Below, in pieces: positions 23,555-33,699 of a DNA stretch of 64,000 nucleotides. A model generated the notes under the pieces. It did no database searches. It worked only from the letters and a program-made list of their open reading frames with translations, and was not told the origin of the DNA. How positions within the stretch are numbered: position 1 is the stretch's first letter; the number at the start of each line of letters is the position of its first letter. Origin of the DNA: Odiellus spinosus (Eukaryota > Arthropoda > Arachnida > Opiliones > Phalangiidae); contig OY987234.1 of assembly GCA_963920705.1 (NCBI GenBank), forward strand, positions 22,339,794-22,403,793, in the 5' to 3' direction. Made by a program: the position numbers and the translations under genes.

Positions 23555-24030
23555 TTGCCTGACTGTTTCCAGGTTTCCCAGACCTTTTAAAATAGTTTTC
23601 CCTGATAAAATCGTAAATGGCTCTTCATATTTTCCCTTTATACAAGTCATAAAGATACTGGATCCATAAAAACATTCCTCGACCTTTGTTTGTCTAATTT
23701 TAAAATTCCCTGATCTTAAGTTATGGTCAAATTTTTAAAATACTGATATTTCCCTGAAATTTTGGGCCAAATTTTAATAAATTATCTAACCTTTTAGTCC
23801 GATTTTGAATTCCCCCACTTCGCCTTGCCCTTTTGGGCAAATTTTTAATAAATTCCCAGACATTTCTTGACCTTTTGGCCCAATTTTTAAATATCTATTT
23901 TCCCGAATTTTCCTGACCTTTTGGCCTAATTTTTAAACAACTAACTTTCCCTGACCCAATATTCAAATTCCCCGAGTTTCCCTGACCTTTCTTTTGGGCC
24001 AATTTTTAATTTCCCTGACTTGTAAGACCT
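23555..24030. repeat. Degenerate CCCTGACC / TTTTGGCC repeat tract
   Basis: Irregular repetition of TTTCCCTGACCTTTTGG(G)CCAATTTTTAAAT-like segments, roughly 25-40 bp apart. The reverse complement (GTCAGGGAA, GGTCAAAAGGTC) is the core of the repeats at 40575, 58350 and 61491, so this looks like an old, opposite-strand copy of that family. Confidence 0.6.
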
Positions 24031-24332
24031 CTGTTAAGTTATGAAACCAAATTTACTTAAAAACTTTATTTCAGTCAATCATAGAAAGATTAGTGGGTGT
24101 TCGTACAAAATATAATATTAGTGAATCACAGATCTAAATGCCAAAAAATAAAGCTTTCAGGAACAAATTATTCAAATAGCTCCTTTTTTTTTTTAATTCT
24201 ACAAGTGTATTAGGTTTTTCAAGTGACTAAAGTTTACGAAGCTTTACTAAATGTTTCTAAAACATCCTATTATATTAAGAAAATAATATTAATACATATT
24301 AGGAGATATTTTTGGCATTTTTTCTATGAAAT

Positions 24333-25457
24333 TTAACGTGGTGAATGTTTGGCTGAATGTCTGGTGGTGAAGTATTCTTTGCTTCCTTCAGGATCGGGTT
24401 TCATGGAGTCATCACCCGGTTTCCATCCAGCTGGACAAACTGGAATGAATTTGATTTTATCTTTTATACCTTTTTGTCTTTTAGGACCCCTTGGATATTT
24501 TTCTTTTGCTTTGCAATCCCAAAAACTTGGGACCAAATACTGATTTTAAGGTGATTTAGGGACCAAAATATCAATTTTTTGGTGGTTTAGGGACCAAAAT
24601 ATCAATTTTTTGGTGGTTTAGGGACCAAAATATCAATTTTTTGGTGGTTTAGGGACCAAAATACCAGATTTAAGCCCCCTGAATAAACTTGGCATAAATG
24701 TTTTATACCTTCTCCATTTCTATCCGTAAATTGGAAAGCTTGTACGAGTCTCAATGTTTCATCAACAGATCTTCCAACGGGCAAATCATTGATGGTGATT
24801 TGTCTTAATCTCCCGCTATCATCAATTATGAACAATCCTCGAAAAGCGACTCCAGAGTCTTCCTTATAAACTCCGTAATCTTGCACAATTTTACAGTTCT
24901 TATCCGACAATAACGGAATATTCATTTTGCCAAGACCTCCTTCCTTTCGCGGCATATTGATCCTTTAGATTAAAATTAAGATTAGATCGTAAAAAATACT
25001 TTTTTGGTCATCTATTACCATGCCAAATGACTGAAATGGCTGTCAGTAGAACAGGCAATCACTTCGCAATCAATTTTACGGAATTCTTCAACTCTGTCAC
25101 TGAAGGATATGATTTCAGTTGGACAAACAAATGTGCTATAAATGAAAAGTACTAATTAATTTATAGACTAATTAAATTAATTTAGGCAATTCCCCAAAAA
25201 TAACAATGGTGATAAGACTAATTAAAATCCAGTAGATCAAACTTCTTTATTAGGAGAACCCTAATTAGTCCAAAAACGTGTTACTTGGTTAATAGAATTT
25301 GAGTCGAAAGAACTTACAAGTCAAGGGGATAAAAGAAGATGACTAAATATTTTCCTTTATAGTCTGAAAGTTTTATGTCCTTGAAGTGCCCATCAATTAC
25401 AGCGATTCCGCTAAAGTCCGGGGCTGGTTTAGTAAGTTGGGGAAATGCTCTTGCCAT
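24333..25457 (-). CDS. PRDX: Typical 2-Cys peroxiredoxin (PRDX1/2 type)
   Basis: Thioredoxin-dependent peroxidase reducing H2O2 and peroxynitrite. Four coding exons on the minus strand: 25457-25318, 25135-25019, 24962-24709, 24439-24333; 205 aa (family about 198). The peroxidatic Cys is C51 in FYPLDFTFVCPTE (codon split by the first intron); the resolving Cys is C172 in VCPAGW, the same positions as in PRDX2. The GGLG loop and a YF motif near the C-terminus are both present, which in eukaryotic Prx marks sensitivity to overoxidation. About nine residues extend past the usual end. There is no targeting peptide, so it is cytosolic. The Met lies 2 bp after a splice acceptor, so a non-coding leader exon is expected; a GTAAGT donor with end at 25979 fits. 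Intron 3 contains a 31-bp tandem repeat. Confidence 0.96.
24550..24673. repeat. 31-bp tandem repeat, 4 copies
   Basis: In peroxiredoxin intron 3. Unit GGTGGTTTAGGGACCAAAAT plus ATCAATTTTTT. Copies nearly identical; the first has GATTTAG for GGTTTAG. Confidence 0.9.
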
Positions 25458-28257
25458 ATCTAATAAAGAATAAATATGGGAAAGTATTAAGAAATGTTTG
25501 TTCTTTGATTTCACGGGGTTAACACCTGGGTGATTGCCTTCAATTGGGTTTTTAAGATTTTTATCAGTACTATTGCGTAGTTCAATAATAAAGATAAGTG
25601 TAGATTATTTTACTAGAATCAGGAAATCACTATTTTTATAAGAAAAGTTGTATAACAATTTGTTATCAATTTATAAACATACATTCTAAATGATAAGATA
25701 CGTATAATTTTGTAATTCTTAAACAAAATATTATCTCTTAACACTGCTTTTTATTAGTTTTTCCTTAGAAGACAAGAATTTCATCCACAGGGAAGTAATA
25801 TTCCCTTTGAACCAATTAGTCAATTAAGCTTTTCTACCAATATTCCTTTGTTCTATTAAAAAATAAACCACTCCCATACAATTTTCATCCGGCGCTTTAA
25901 ATCCTTATCAAATATACATTTCAACTGATATTTAGTTACAAAATAAATTAATTTACACTTAATGGGGTGCGTACTTACTGATTAGGCGAAATTAATTATT
26001 TTTCCAATTCCACTAGGCCTACTGGGGGACCAAAACATGGGAAGCCAAATACAACAAAGGAACCGGCGAACGAACGTCAAATAACGCGGAATGACAAGAT
26101 GCCGGCTTATATAATAAAAATTACTTTTATATCACAGAGAGGTGCGGGATTGAATAATTCTAAGAAATATCGGGATTTTCCGTGTTTCAAGCGGATCTAG
26201 TAAACAGCCTTTCTCACCGAAGCGGTGGTAATCAAAGAGGCAGTTACGAGAGCAGGAAGGAGTAATAAAAGCCCGAAAAATAGCCACGTGACCTGACGCA
26301 AGAAGGATCAGATAAGGAGAGGAAAAGTGGGGCTGCGTTGAGTTAGAGAGAGAAGAGCCAACCTCCCACTCGGGTGCAAAGGGGGATAGGAAATTCTCGA
26401 GGTAAACTGTTGTCACGTGGTCGCTAGCTAGCGCGTCTCATAAAGGATTCGTTTTACCCACGTGACAACAATTTACCACGAAGCATCTCTACCCCCGTTC
26501 TCCTTCTCCCAGAGTGTAAGTTTATACTGACGCAGTAGGAGCCACGCCGTTCCCACTTTTCCTCTCCTTATCTGATCCTTCTTGCCTGACGTCACTCGCC
26601 TTTTATTGAATCGGGATTTTATGCCTTTCCTCTAATGCCTTTGGGATTTTATTCTTGACCCTGGGGCAAAAACAAACTTATATAATGATATTTGGAACTA
26701 CTGCCTTCTTTCCAGAATAAACAGGGAGTGTCCGAATAAACCCTTTCCCCCCAAGCAATATATTTGGGTATTTCGCTTTGTCATAATCGTGAGAGAGAGA
26801 TGATAATAATATAACGCGAAAAATCGTTTGTTTGGCTCAATTAACAATTTACCCCTTTCGTGCTAAACGCAACAAAGGAAGCTCTACTTTCCCACGTTTT
26901 CATTTAAATGTAGGGCAAACATCCCAAACAATTAGGCCTATTTTTAGAATTAATAAAATTCTGAAAAAAAATTTGGCGGGAAATCGCTCGCTCACGGAAA
27001 ACTACAAATGACCAAATAAGGTCAAGAAGGATCCTTCTTGATAAGGTGAAATAAGATTTTGTTTTCGTCGTGCAAGGAGCACTGGACCTCGTATCTCTAA
27101 GAGGACGAGAAATCAAGGACATTTATCACAAAGCGAGTTTGCCTCTATACAATAATTGATTTTCGTATATATGCTAGTTCAGGGGCCCTATTCTGGAAAT
27201 ATTCGAAATCCATATTAAAAAACTTAGTAGGTTTTTTTAACTTGGAACAATTAACTTGAAAAACTTAACTAATTCTAGGCATATAAATCCACAAACACAG
27301 GCGAAAAAAAATCCCTCTTGGGGTGTGGCTACGCATATATAATTACACATCTTGTTAAAGTAGTTTTCCCGTCCCCTTTAGTTAGGCCTATATCAAAAGT
27401 ATTTATTATAATATATTTTTATATAGGGTGACGAGAATTGGATATATCACGTTTTTAATTTTAGGGAATTAAGTAGTTTAGAGCTATATATGTGTACTTG
27501 TAGTTTTAGTTTATGAGCTCAAAGTCAAGTTCGAAACAACTTCGAAGTAGCTCAATTTCCAAAGTTCCAGTATATAATGGCTTTGTTAATTAAAGCAAGC
27601 GCATTTACCTAAGAGAAGGTAAATTTATTTTTATTTTTATTGATTTCTACAATACGTACACCGTAGGTGAAATATTCTAGTTTGGAATAGACGCTGCTTG
27701 TTGGCGATCAATTAGTTCATGGACAAAGAGTTTCTACTATGATAAACTGAAGAATTTGACCATTTTGGAGTAGTTTGTATGACTCATTTTTGGTTTGTTT
27801 GTTTGTTTGAATTAAACACGAATAAAATGAAGAAACACCTTTTATTTGCAATGTTAGTGCGCGATAATAACAGCCCTTTAATAAATTACTTAGAAGATAA
27901 AGACATTAAAGAGCCAGTTTGATCATAAACCATTATTAAAGTTATTAATAATTGTTTATCTAAAAATATTCGTCTTTTATGACCTACTTAAATATTATTT
28001 GCTTTTTTTTGGGGGAAAGGCAAAAAAATTGTCATTCGAATTCACACTTCAATTTCCCGCGTAACAGGAGAACTGACAGATGGCGCGACATGCTAAATCT
28101 TATCGGGTCACGTGCCCGTCGTCTGCTAGTTTGGAAATCCCCGTGCTTCTTGGTTGTTGTTGGGCGATTTTAATCAAGGTTCATTATCTCTTTGGCGGCA
28201 GTGTATGTGTATTTGGGCTACTTTTAATATATATTTTCTTTCCAAAGACACTCCATT
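25458..28257. other. Divergent region, peroxiredoxin / zinc finger-gephyrin
   Basis: 2.8 kb. Holds the likely peroxiredoxin leader exon (right of the donor at 25979), a large fold-back element (26294-26589), and an 18-bp perfect palindrome CAAGAAGGATCCTTCTTG at 27023-27040. No reading frame with coding character; the short minus-strand frames at 26132-26416 and 26904-27122 look random. Confidence 0.5.
26294..26589. mobile_element. Fold-back element with long inverted arms
   Basis: The left arm near 26294-26331 (AAGAAGGATCAGATAAGGAG then AGGAAAAGTGGG) recurs inverted at 26552-26589. A second inverted pair lies nested inside: GGTAAACTGTTGTCACGTGG near 26400 against CCACGTGACAACAATTTACC near 26459. 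The two halves therefore fold into an imperfect hairpin centred near 26430. Likely a fold-back or MITE-like transposon; it could instead be a hairpin-forming transcribed locus. Confidence 0.6.
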
Positions 28258-28648
28258 ATGGGAAAGTGGTCAAAATATCAAAGAGCCTACAATAAATCGT
28301 GGGAAAAAGACCCTGATCTCAAAGGTGATAGAATAAGCCTTTGCTCAAATATCCTGAAATTCATCAAAACTTAACATTATTTTTGTTTTTATTTTAGGTT
28401 GGCTTAGACCAGTTCCAAACTGCAAATTAAAGGCTTTCTGTTTATATTGTAATCGAGAGCTAAGAGCGCATCATTCTGATCTCTTATCTCACTACAAAAC
28501 AACGCGACACCAAAAAAGCGAATCTAAATTTAAAGAACTCATCCTAAATCCTGAAGAACCTAGTTGCGCTTCATCAGTTATTGAAGATATAGTCACTCCT
28601 TTGAGTCCCAGCTATCAAAACAACCTATCAGATACTGTCGTTGAGTAA
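28258..28648 (+). CDS. Small C2-H2 zinc-finger ORF, possibly gephyrin 5' exons
   Basis: Two exons, 28258-28324 and 28398-28648; stop TAA 28646-28648; 105 aa if it ends there. N-terminus MGKWSKYQRAYNKSWEKDPD, then GWLRPVP and a finger with C37-x2-C40 and H54, H60 (AFCLYCNRELRAHHSDLLSH), followed by a Ser-rich tail. This resembles the BED/hAT-like finger proteins that many invertebrates carry (MGKYxKYxxxYxxxW...GWLxPV). The last codons read GTT GAG TAA G, so the same bases contain a GTAAGA donor at 28645. If spliced there, the frame joins in phase (GA+T) to the gephyrin exon at 28707 and yields a fused protein of 766 aa. The sequence alone cannot say which transcript is made. Confidence 0.7.
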
Positions 28649-28737
28649 GATTAAGATTTAATATAACTTTTGTTACCATTAATTGTATTATCTATCTCAA
28701 TTATAGTTTGAGAACTGCGACTTTGAAAGAAGATAAT

Positions 28738-31724
28738 ATGGTTATTAACGACGAAACTCCACTGGGAATTAAACTCATTCAGTTTGGAATTCTAACTGTT
28801 AGTGATCGATGTAGCAGAGGCGATATGGAAGACAAGAGTGGGGATGGTTTGCAAGATACGATAAATTCCGGAAGTTTGCCGTAAGTTCCCAACATTTTAA
28901 CTTTTAAAATCTAACCATTTTAATGCTTTTGATTTTTTGTTTTTCAGATTTCAAGCTTGCGTATTCGTCCGAATGTGTGTTCCTGATGATGTCGAGCTTA
29001 TCAAAGTAACTTATATTAATTCATTTACTCTAGTTAAACATTTTAACCAATTAGTTTTATTTTTTAGAACACTTTAATTCAATGGTGCGACAAAATGAAG
29101 GTAGATGTTATATTAACTACGGGAGGAACTGGTTTCTCTGAGCGTGATGTGACTCCCGAAGCCACGAAAGAAATAATTTTGAAAGAAGCTAATAGTTTGA
29201 GCTTGGCAATGTGTATGGGTTCGCTCAAAGTTACTCCCATGGCAATGCTCTCTAGGTAAAAAACCAAATCTCCTAAAAATCTTTTGAAACATAAACTAGC
29301 GGCTTAATGCAATTGATCTTTACAGACCTGTCTGTGGAATTAGAAACAAAACTCTTATTGTCAATTTACCAGGAAGTAGAAAAGGATCGCAGGAATGTTT
29401 TCAAATGATCACCCCCGTACTTCAACACGCAGTTGATCAATTGAATGGTTTCACTGGGCGAATAGCTGAGATTCACAATCAAATACAAAATCACAATGAT
29501 ATGTTCGCCAATCCTGGATGCAATTGCGGCCATTCAACAAGACCGCCAGTGAACGAAGAATCAACTATTCCTAGTTCGTTTTTTAGTTGATTTTCAAATA
29601 GACTGAGAAATGTGAAGCTAAAAATCTGAATTATATATTTTTTTTAAAAGACTTTGATCAGTTGGATGGTAGAGTTGCGAGGAGATTACGCGCCAATGCT
29701 TACCCTTTAATCTCAATGTCCTACGCTCATAAAATGATCATGATTGAAGCCTCAATCATAGGAGTTCATTCTCCTAACCTCGTTGGTAATGTTTATTAGA
29801 CGGGTTATTGTAAAAACCAAAAACTAAACCTTCTCGTTACTTTTTTAGATTGCTTAGGAAGTTACTTGGTTCACGATGTTATCTCAAACATAAATTTACC
29901 ACCATTCAGAGCCTCTATTAAAGACGGTTACGCGGTAGTAGCCTCGGATGGCGCCAGTAGACGAAAAGTTTTGGGAGCCATGTCAGCCGGCGCTGAACCC
30001 GAAGCTTTAACCGTGATGTCGGGCTATTGCGTACGAGTGAGTACAGGGGCGCCGGTTCCAGAAGGAGCCACCGCGGTTGTGCAAGTTGAAGATACGAAAC
30101 TAATGGCTGAGTTAGAAGATGGTCAGGAAGAAGCGGAGATTGAGATTACGAGAGCTCCAGTTACGAATCAAGACATTCGACCGATTGGGTTTGATGTAAA
30201 AATGAACGATAAGGTGATGGAAAGACATACGAGATTGGGGCCTTCGCAAATTGGAATTTTAGCTTCCATCGGAAAAATGCAACCGACCGTTTTTAAGAAA
30301 CCTATTGTGGCTATTTTATCAACTGGATCGGAGTTGCAAGAACCTGGTCAAAATTTGAGGCCTGGTTGTATATGGGATAGTAATAAATACACCTTGCTTG
30401 CCTTTTTAACTCAACACGGCTATACCGTGCGAGATATTGGAATTGCCAGGGATAAGTAAGAAATAGTTTAACTATACCATAATTATAGTTGCATTTCAAA
30501 TAACACTAAATTGACTTAAATAAATTTTGTAGCATGGATTCTTTATACGAGCATTTAGTCAAAGCCATGGAAGAAGCGTCCGTCATTATTACAACAGGCG
30601 GAGTTTCCATGGGAGAAAAAGTAAAAATATTGTAGGGATGGCGAATACTAGTTTTCTAACCCAATTGTTAGATTATTTAACGAGTACTCGACGATTATTT
30701 AACGAGTACTCGGCGATTATTTAACGAGTACTCGGCGATTATTTAACGAGTACTCGGCGTTAATTTAACGAGTACTCGGCATTAATTTAACGAGTACTCG
30801 GCGGTTATTTAACGAGTACTCGGCGGTTATTTAACGAGTACTCGGCGTTAATTTAACGAGTACTCGGCGGTTATTTAACGAGTACTCGGCGGTTATTTAA
30901 CGAGTAATTGTTGATAATTTAACGAGAGCTGAAGATTGGGCAATATGTTCAAAAGTAATAGACTATTTGATTGTTAAAAACTTCAAATAAAAGTCTTAGA
31001 CAACCATTTCCCATCCCTATAAAATATTAATAAAATGATGGTGTAAGAGACCTCGAATACAGAGTACTCGGTTAATTATAAAATACAAACTTTCTCCTTT
31101 TTCTTTTAGGATTTGGTGAAACTCGTTTTGACAACTCAATTCAAAGCCAAAATTCATTTTGCTCAGCTTTTTATGAAGCCTGGGTAATAAATTTTACCAA
31201 AATATCGAGATATACTATGAATTGCAATTTTGCGAACATTTAACCAGGAAACCAACGACCTTTGCCACTTTACAATACAAGGAGGAGAAAAAACTTGTTT
31301 TTGCTCTACCGGGAAATCCAGTTTCCGCTGTAGTTACGTTTCACCTCTTAGTTTTGCCAGCCTTAAAATCTATTTCGGGAGATTTGAATCCATTACCCCA
31401 AACTATTATGGCTGAGGTAAAGATATAGTAATCATATTTGTTTGTTTCATTAATTAATCTTTTCCATTTAATAATTAGATGACCCACGCCTACGATTTGG
31501 ACCCTAGACCCGAATACGCTCGAGCCACTTTAATGTGGCCTCAAAATGAAGAGGATGCTAATCAAGCCCCTAAAGCCGTCGTTACTGGGAACCAAATGAG
31601 CAGCAGACTGATGTCTATGCATCGAGCCGACGCGTTATTAGTTTTTCCCCCACATTCACCCGAAAAACCAATTATCGAAGAAGGACAATTCATTCCCGCT
31701 ATTTTGTTAGATCATAAAACTTGA
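28738..31724 (+). CDS. GPHN: Gephyrin (molybdenum cofactor synthesis, MogA-MoeA fusion)
   Basis: Adenylates molybdopterin (MogA/G domain) and inserts molybdate (MoeA/E domain) to complete Moco; in vertebrates it also anchors glycine and GABA-A receptors. Exons: 28707-28880 (Met at 28738), 28948-29005, 29068-29255, 29326-29573, 29651-29785, 29849-30455, 30533-30620, 31110-31183, 31248-31416, 31479-31724; 651 aa from this Met (human 736, fly cinnamon 601). G domain: [30 protein letters not shown] from about residue 84, and [14 protein letters not shown]. The short central linker has a CNCG. E domain: [63 protein letters not shown]. The region before 28738 is in frame with the upstream zinc-finger exons. 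Tail to tail with RPF1, stops 99 bp apart. Confidence 0.96.
30632..31020. mobile_element. TAGGGATGG-ended hAT-like MITE with 22-bp array
   Basis: In the gephyrin intron 30621-31109. Ends are GTAGGGATGG and CCATCCCTAT, and the element is flanked by an exact 8-bp direct repeat AAAATATT (30624-30631 and 31021-31028), the target-site size of hAT transposons. Inside, from about 30672 to 30905, a 22-bp unit (TTATTTAACGAGTACTCGGC plus GA/GG) is repeated about eleven times, each with the palindrome CGAGTACTCG. No coding capacity. Confidence 0.85.
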
Positions 31725-31823
31725 ATCATTGAGAGATACTTATAATACGTGAGAGTTTATTATACAACAACCAAAATTATCAAATAATACGAATGAATGA
31801 TTATTAAATTGCTTTATTATTTT

Positions 31824-33270
31824 TTACAAGAAGAACCTTCTTCGACTCGTTTCCATTTCGTGACGCTAGAAAGAAATTGTAAATTGGTATATTTAAACTT
31901 CAGACCTTAAAAAGATAAAAGTATTACCTTAAGAACCCATTCGTATTCTCCAAATTTGGTATCAAAAGTTCCTTTTTGTAAAGTACGAAGTTTCAACGTA
32001 AATCTAGGTCCTATTTCTTGTAAGGCCACCTTTTTCTCATTTTTAAATTCGTACCTAAAATATCGTGGGCTTAATAATGAATAATTCATTCAACTAAACT
32101 ATTTTTCTATCTTTACCTGTGATGCCTAAAGAAAATATAGTCTCTTTGATTGTGAAACGTAACGACTCTCCTTCCGACAAATTCAGGATCATAATGGAAT
32201 AGAGAAGCTAACATTCTACCTACAGAATGACCAAGCCGCGTGTTGAAATTATTTAGAATAACTTCTGGACGATGTTGGCTCAGTTGAGCCCTGTGTTTAA
32301 TATCTTTACAAAATTTTACTCCGCTTAATCTAAAGTAAGCCGTTGGACCGTCTGGTAAATGCACCACTAACATTTGGTCTATAAAAATTACGTTATTAGG
32401 GTTATAGATAACAATTTTAATCTAAGTGGAGATAGATAATTACCCGGTTGCCGACGATCTTCATTTATGATTATTATGTCGGTAAAGTCCCTTTTCCCAG
32501 CAGCAATAACCAACTTTTTGATGCTAGTTCTCTGTCTGCGATAAAAAGAAGCGTTTGGAATACTTTGACGTAGTTCTTTGCAGAGTCTTAGAGTTTTCTG
32601 CAAGAATTCTTAAGATAAGTACGTAATGTTAGTGTTTATCTTCTTTTTGAAAATCTTACAGTGTGAGGATTATCTCCAGTTGTTAAGAGAATTTTGGGTT
32701 CTGATTCTCGATTGAAGAAAGGTGCCATTTCATCCATTTGAATATCAAGTTTGACTTCTTCATCTTCAGGATCAACCATAGTAGAGTCGGGTTCTCTGGT
32801 GTTTTCCAAAGTTTTTGGAACTTTCTTCGGAGGGGCCTGTAACATTTTTAGAAAATTTAAGTTCATTTCTTTCACAATTTCAGGAAGATTTAAAAATAAC
32901 TGACAGCATCTCCGAGAGCTTGAGCTTCTTTTTGTCTCTTCTTTCTTTCTATTTTCTTAGCCTAGAATTATTCAAAATTATATTAGAGAAAGTTGTTGCT
33001 TTCTCCCTCAGCAACAAGAAGTTGAGATATGTCTTGCAAAAAGCTGCCATCTTCAGAAATGTCATTATCTCTTGCAGAATATCACATGGTTGCCAAGGCT
33101 TAACTTCAAACCTTATTTACACTCAATCAAATTAAGTTATAATTAATGTTAACGAATACCTTTTGTTTTTCGTGTTTTAACTGAGCGTAGGCTTCCTGTC
33201 TTCTTTGTTTATTCCTAATTTTAGACACATTTTGGGCCAATAGTTCCAAGTCCGTATCCTGCGACGCCAT
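31824..33270 (-). CDS. RPF1: Ribosome production factor 1 (Brix-domain protein)
   Basis: Nucleolar 60S assembly factor of the Brix family, needed for 27S pre-rRNA (ITS2) processing. Seven exons on the minus strand: 33270-33160, 32961-32905, 32836-32660, 32597-32444, 32378-32117, 32054-31928, 31865-31824; 309 aa (human 349, with a longer N-terminus). The N-terminus is a charged coiled segment ([19 protein letters not shown]). The family block [15 protein letters not shown] follows, then the Brix domain from about residue 110: [39 protein letters not shown], the RNA-binding [37 protein letters not shown] and [17 protein letters not shown]. The end [10 protein letters not shown] matches the vertebrate protein. 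Exon 2 uses a GTCAGT donor. Minus-strand AATAAA as TTTATT at 31813-31818, inside the gephyrin 3' region. Confidence 0.95.
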
Positions 33271-33699
33271 TTTACAAAACACGTGGTTGCAATGTTTTCA
33301 AACAGGTCTGCCAGATTCATCAATCTGTAAAATCAAGAATTTTATATAAAAACAAAATGATTTAATAATTAATTTATATCAAGATGGCTATAATAATTAA
33401 TTCATATCAAGATGGCTTTAATAATTACTTATGAATTTTTGGATATCAATAAATAGCGTGATTAAGTTTTAATGATTTTAATCAACTTTAGATTTTTGCA
33501 CAAGTCAACCACTTTCGGCGTTCCAATCGCCAGTTTTTGAAGTTCATTCCAATATGGCGCTCTTGCAAAAATTTCCGTGTGAACGCGCCAAAAAATCCAA
33601 ATAACTTATTGTGTTTTAATTATGTAAATTTAATTTTTTGTAACTAGTTATGTGTCAGTGTAATTAGTTTTTAAAAAACTATCCGTGTGAAGTAGCAAC
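33271..33699. promoter_or_regulatory. Divergent promoter region, RPF1 / KIF13
   Basis: 429 bp between divergent start codons; must carry the initiation sites of both genes. No TATA box stands out. A 26-27 bp direct repeat (TAATAATTAATTTATATCAAGATGGCT, near 33364 and 33391) is visible. Confidence 0.45.

Larger units (their letters stand above)
21423..24332. other. Repeat-filled intergenic region
   Basis: 2.9 kb between CEP170 (+) and the peroxiredoxin (-), both of which end here. No gene found. It contains three copies of the TTTAAAGG-ended element and a degenerate CCCTGACC/TTTTGGCC repeat tract, listed separately. Confidence 0.6.

Noticed and set aside
26132..26416. 94-codon minus-strand ORF
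   Set aside because: Covers the left half of a fold-back element and has no family resemblance.
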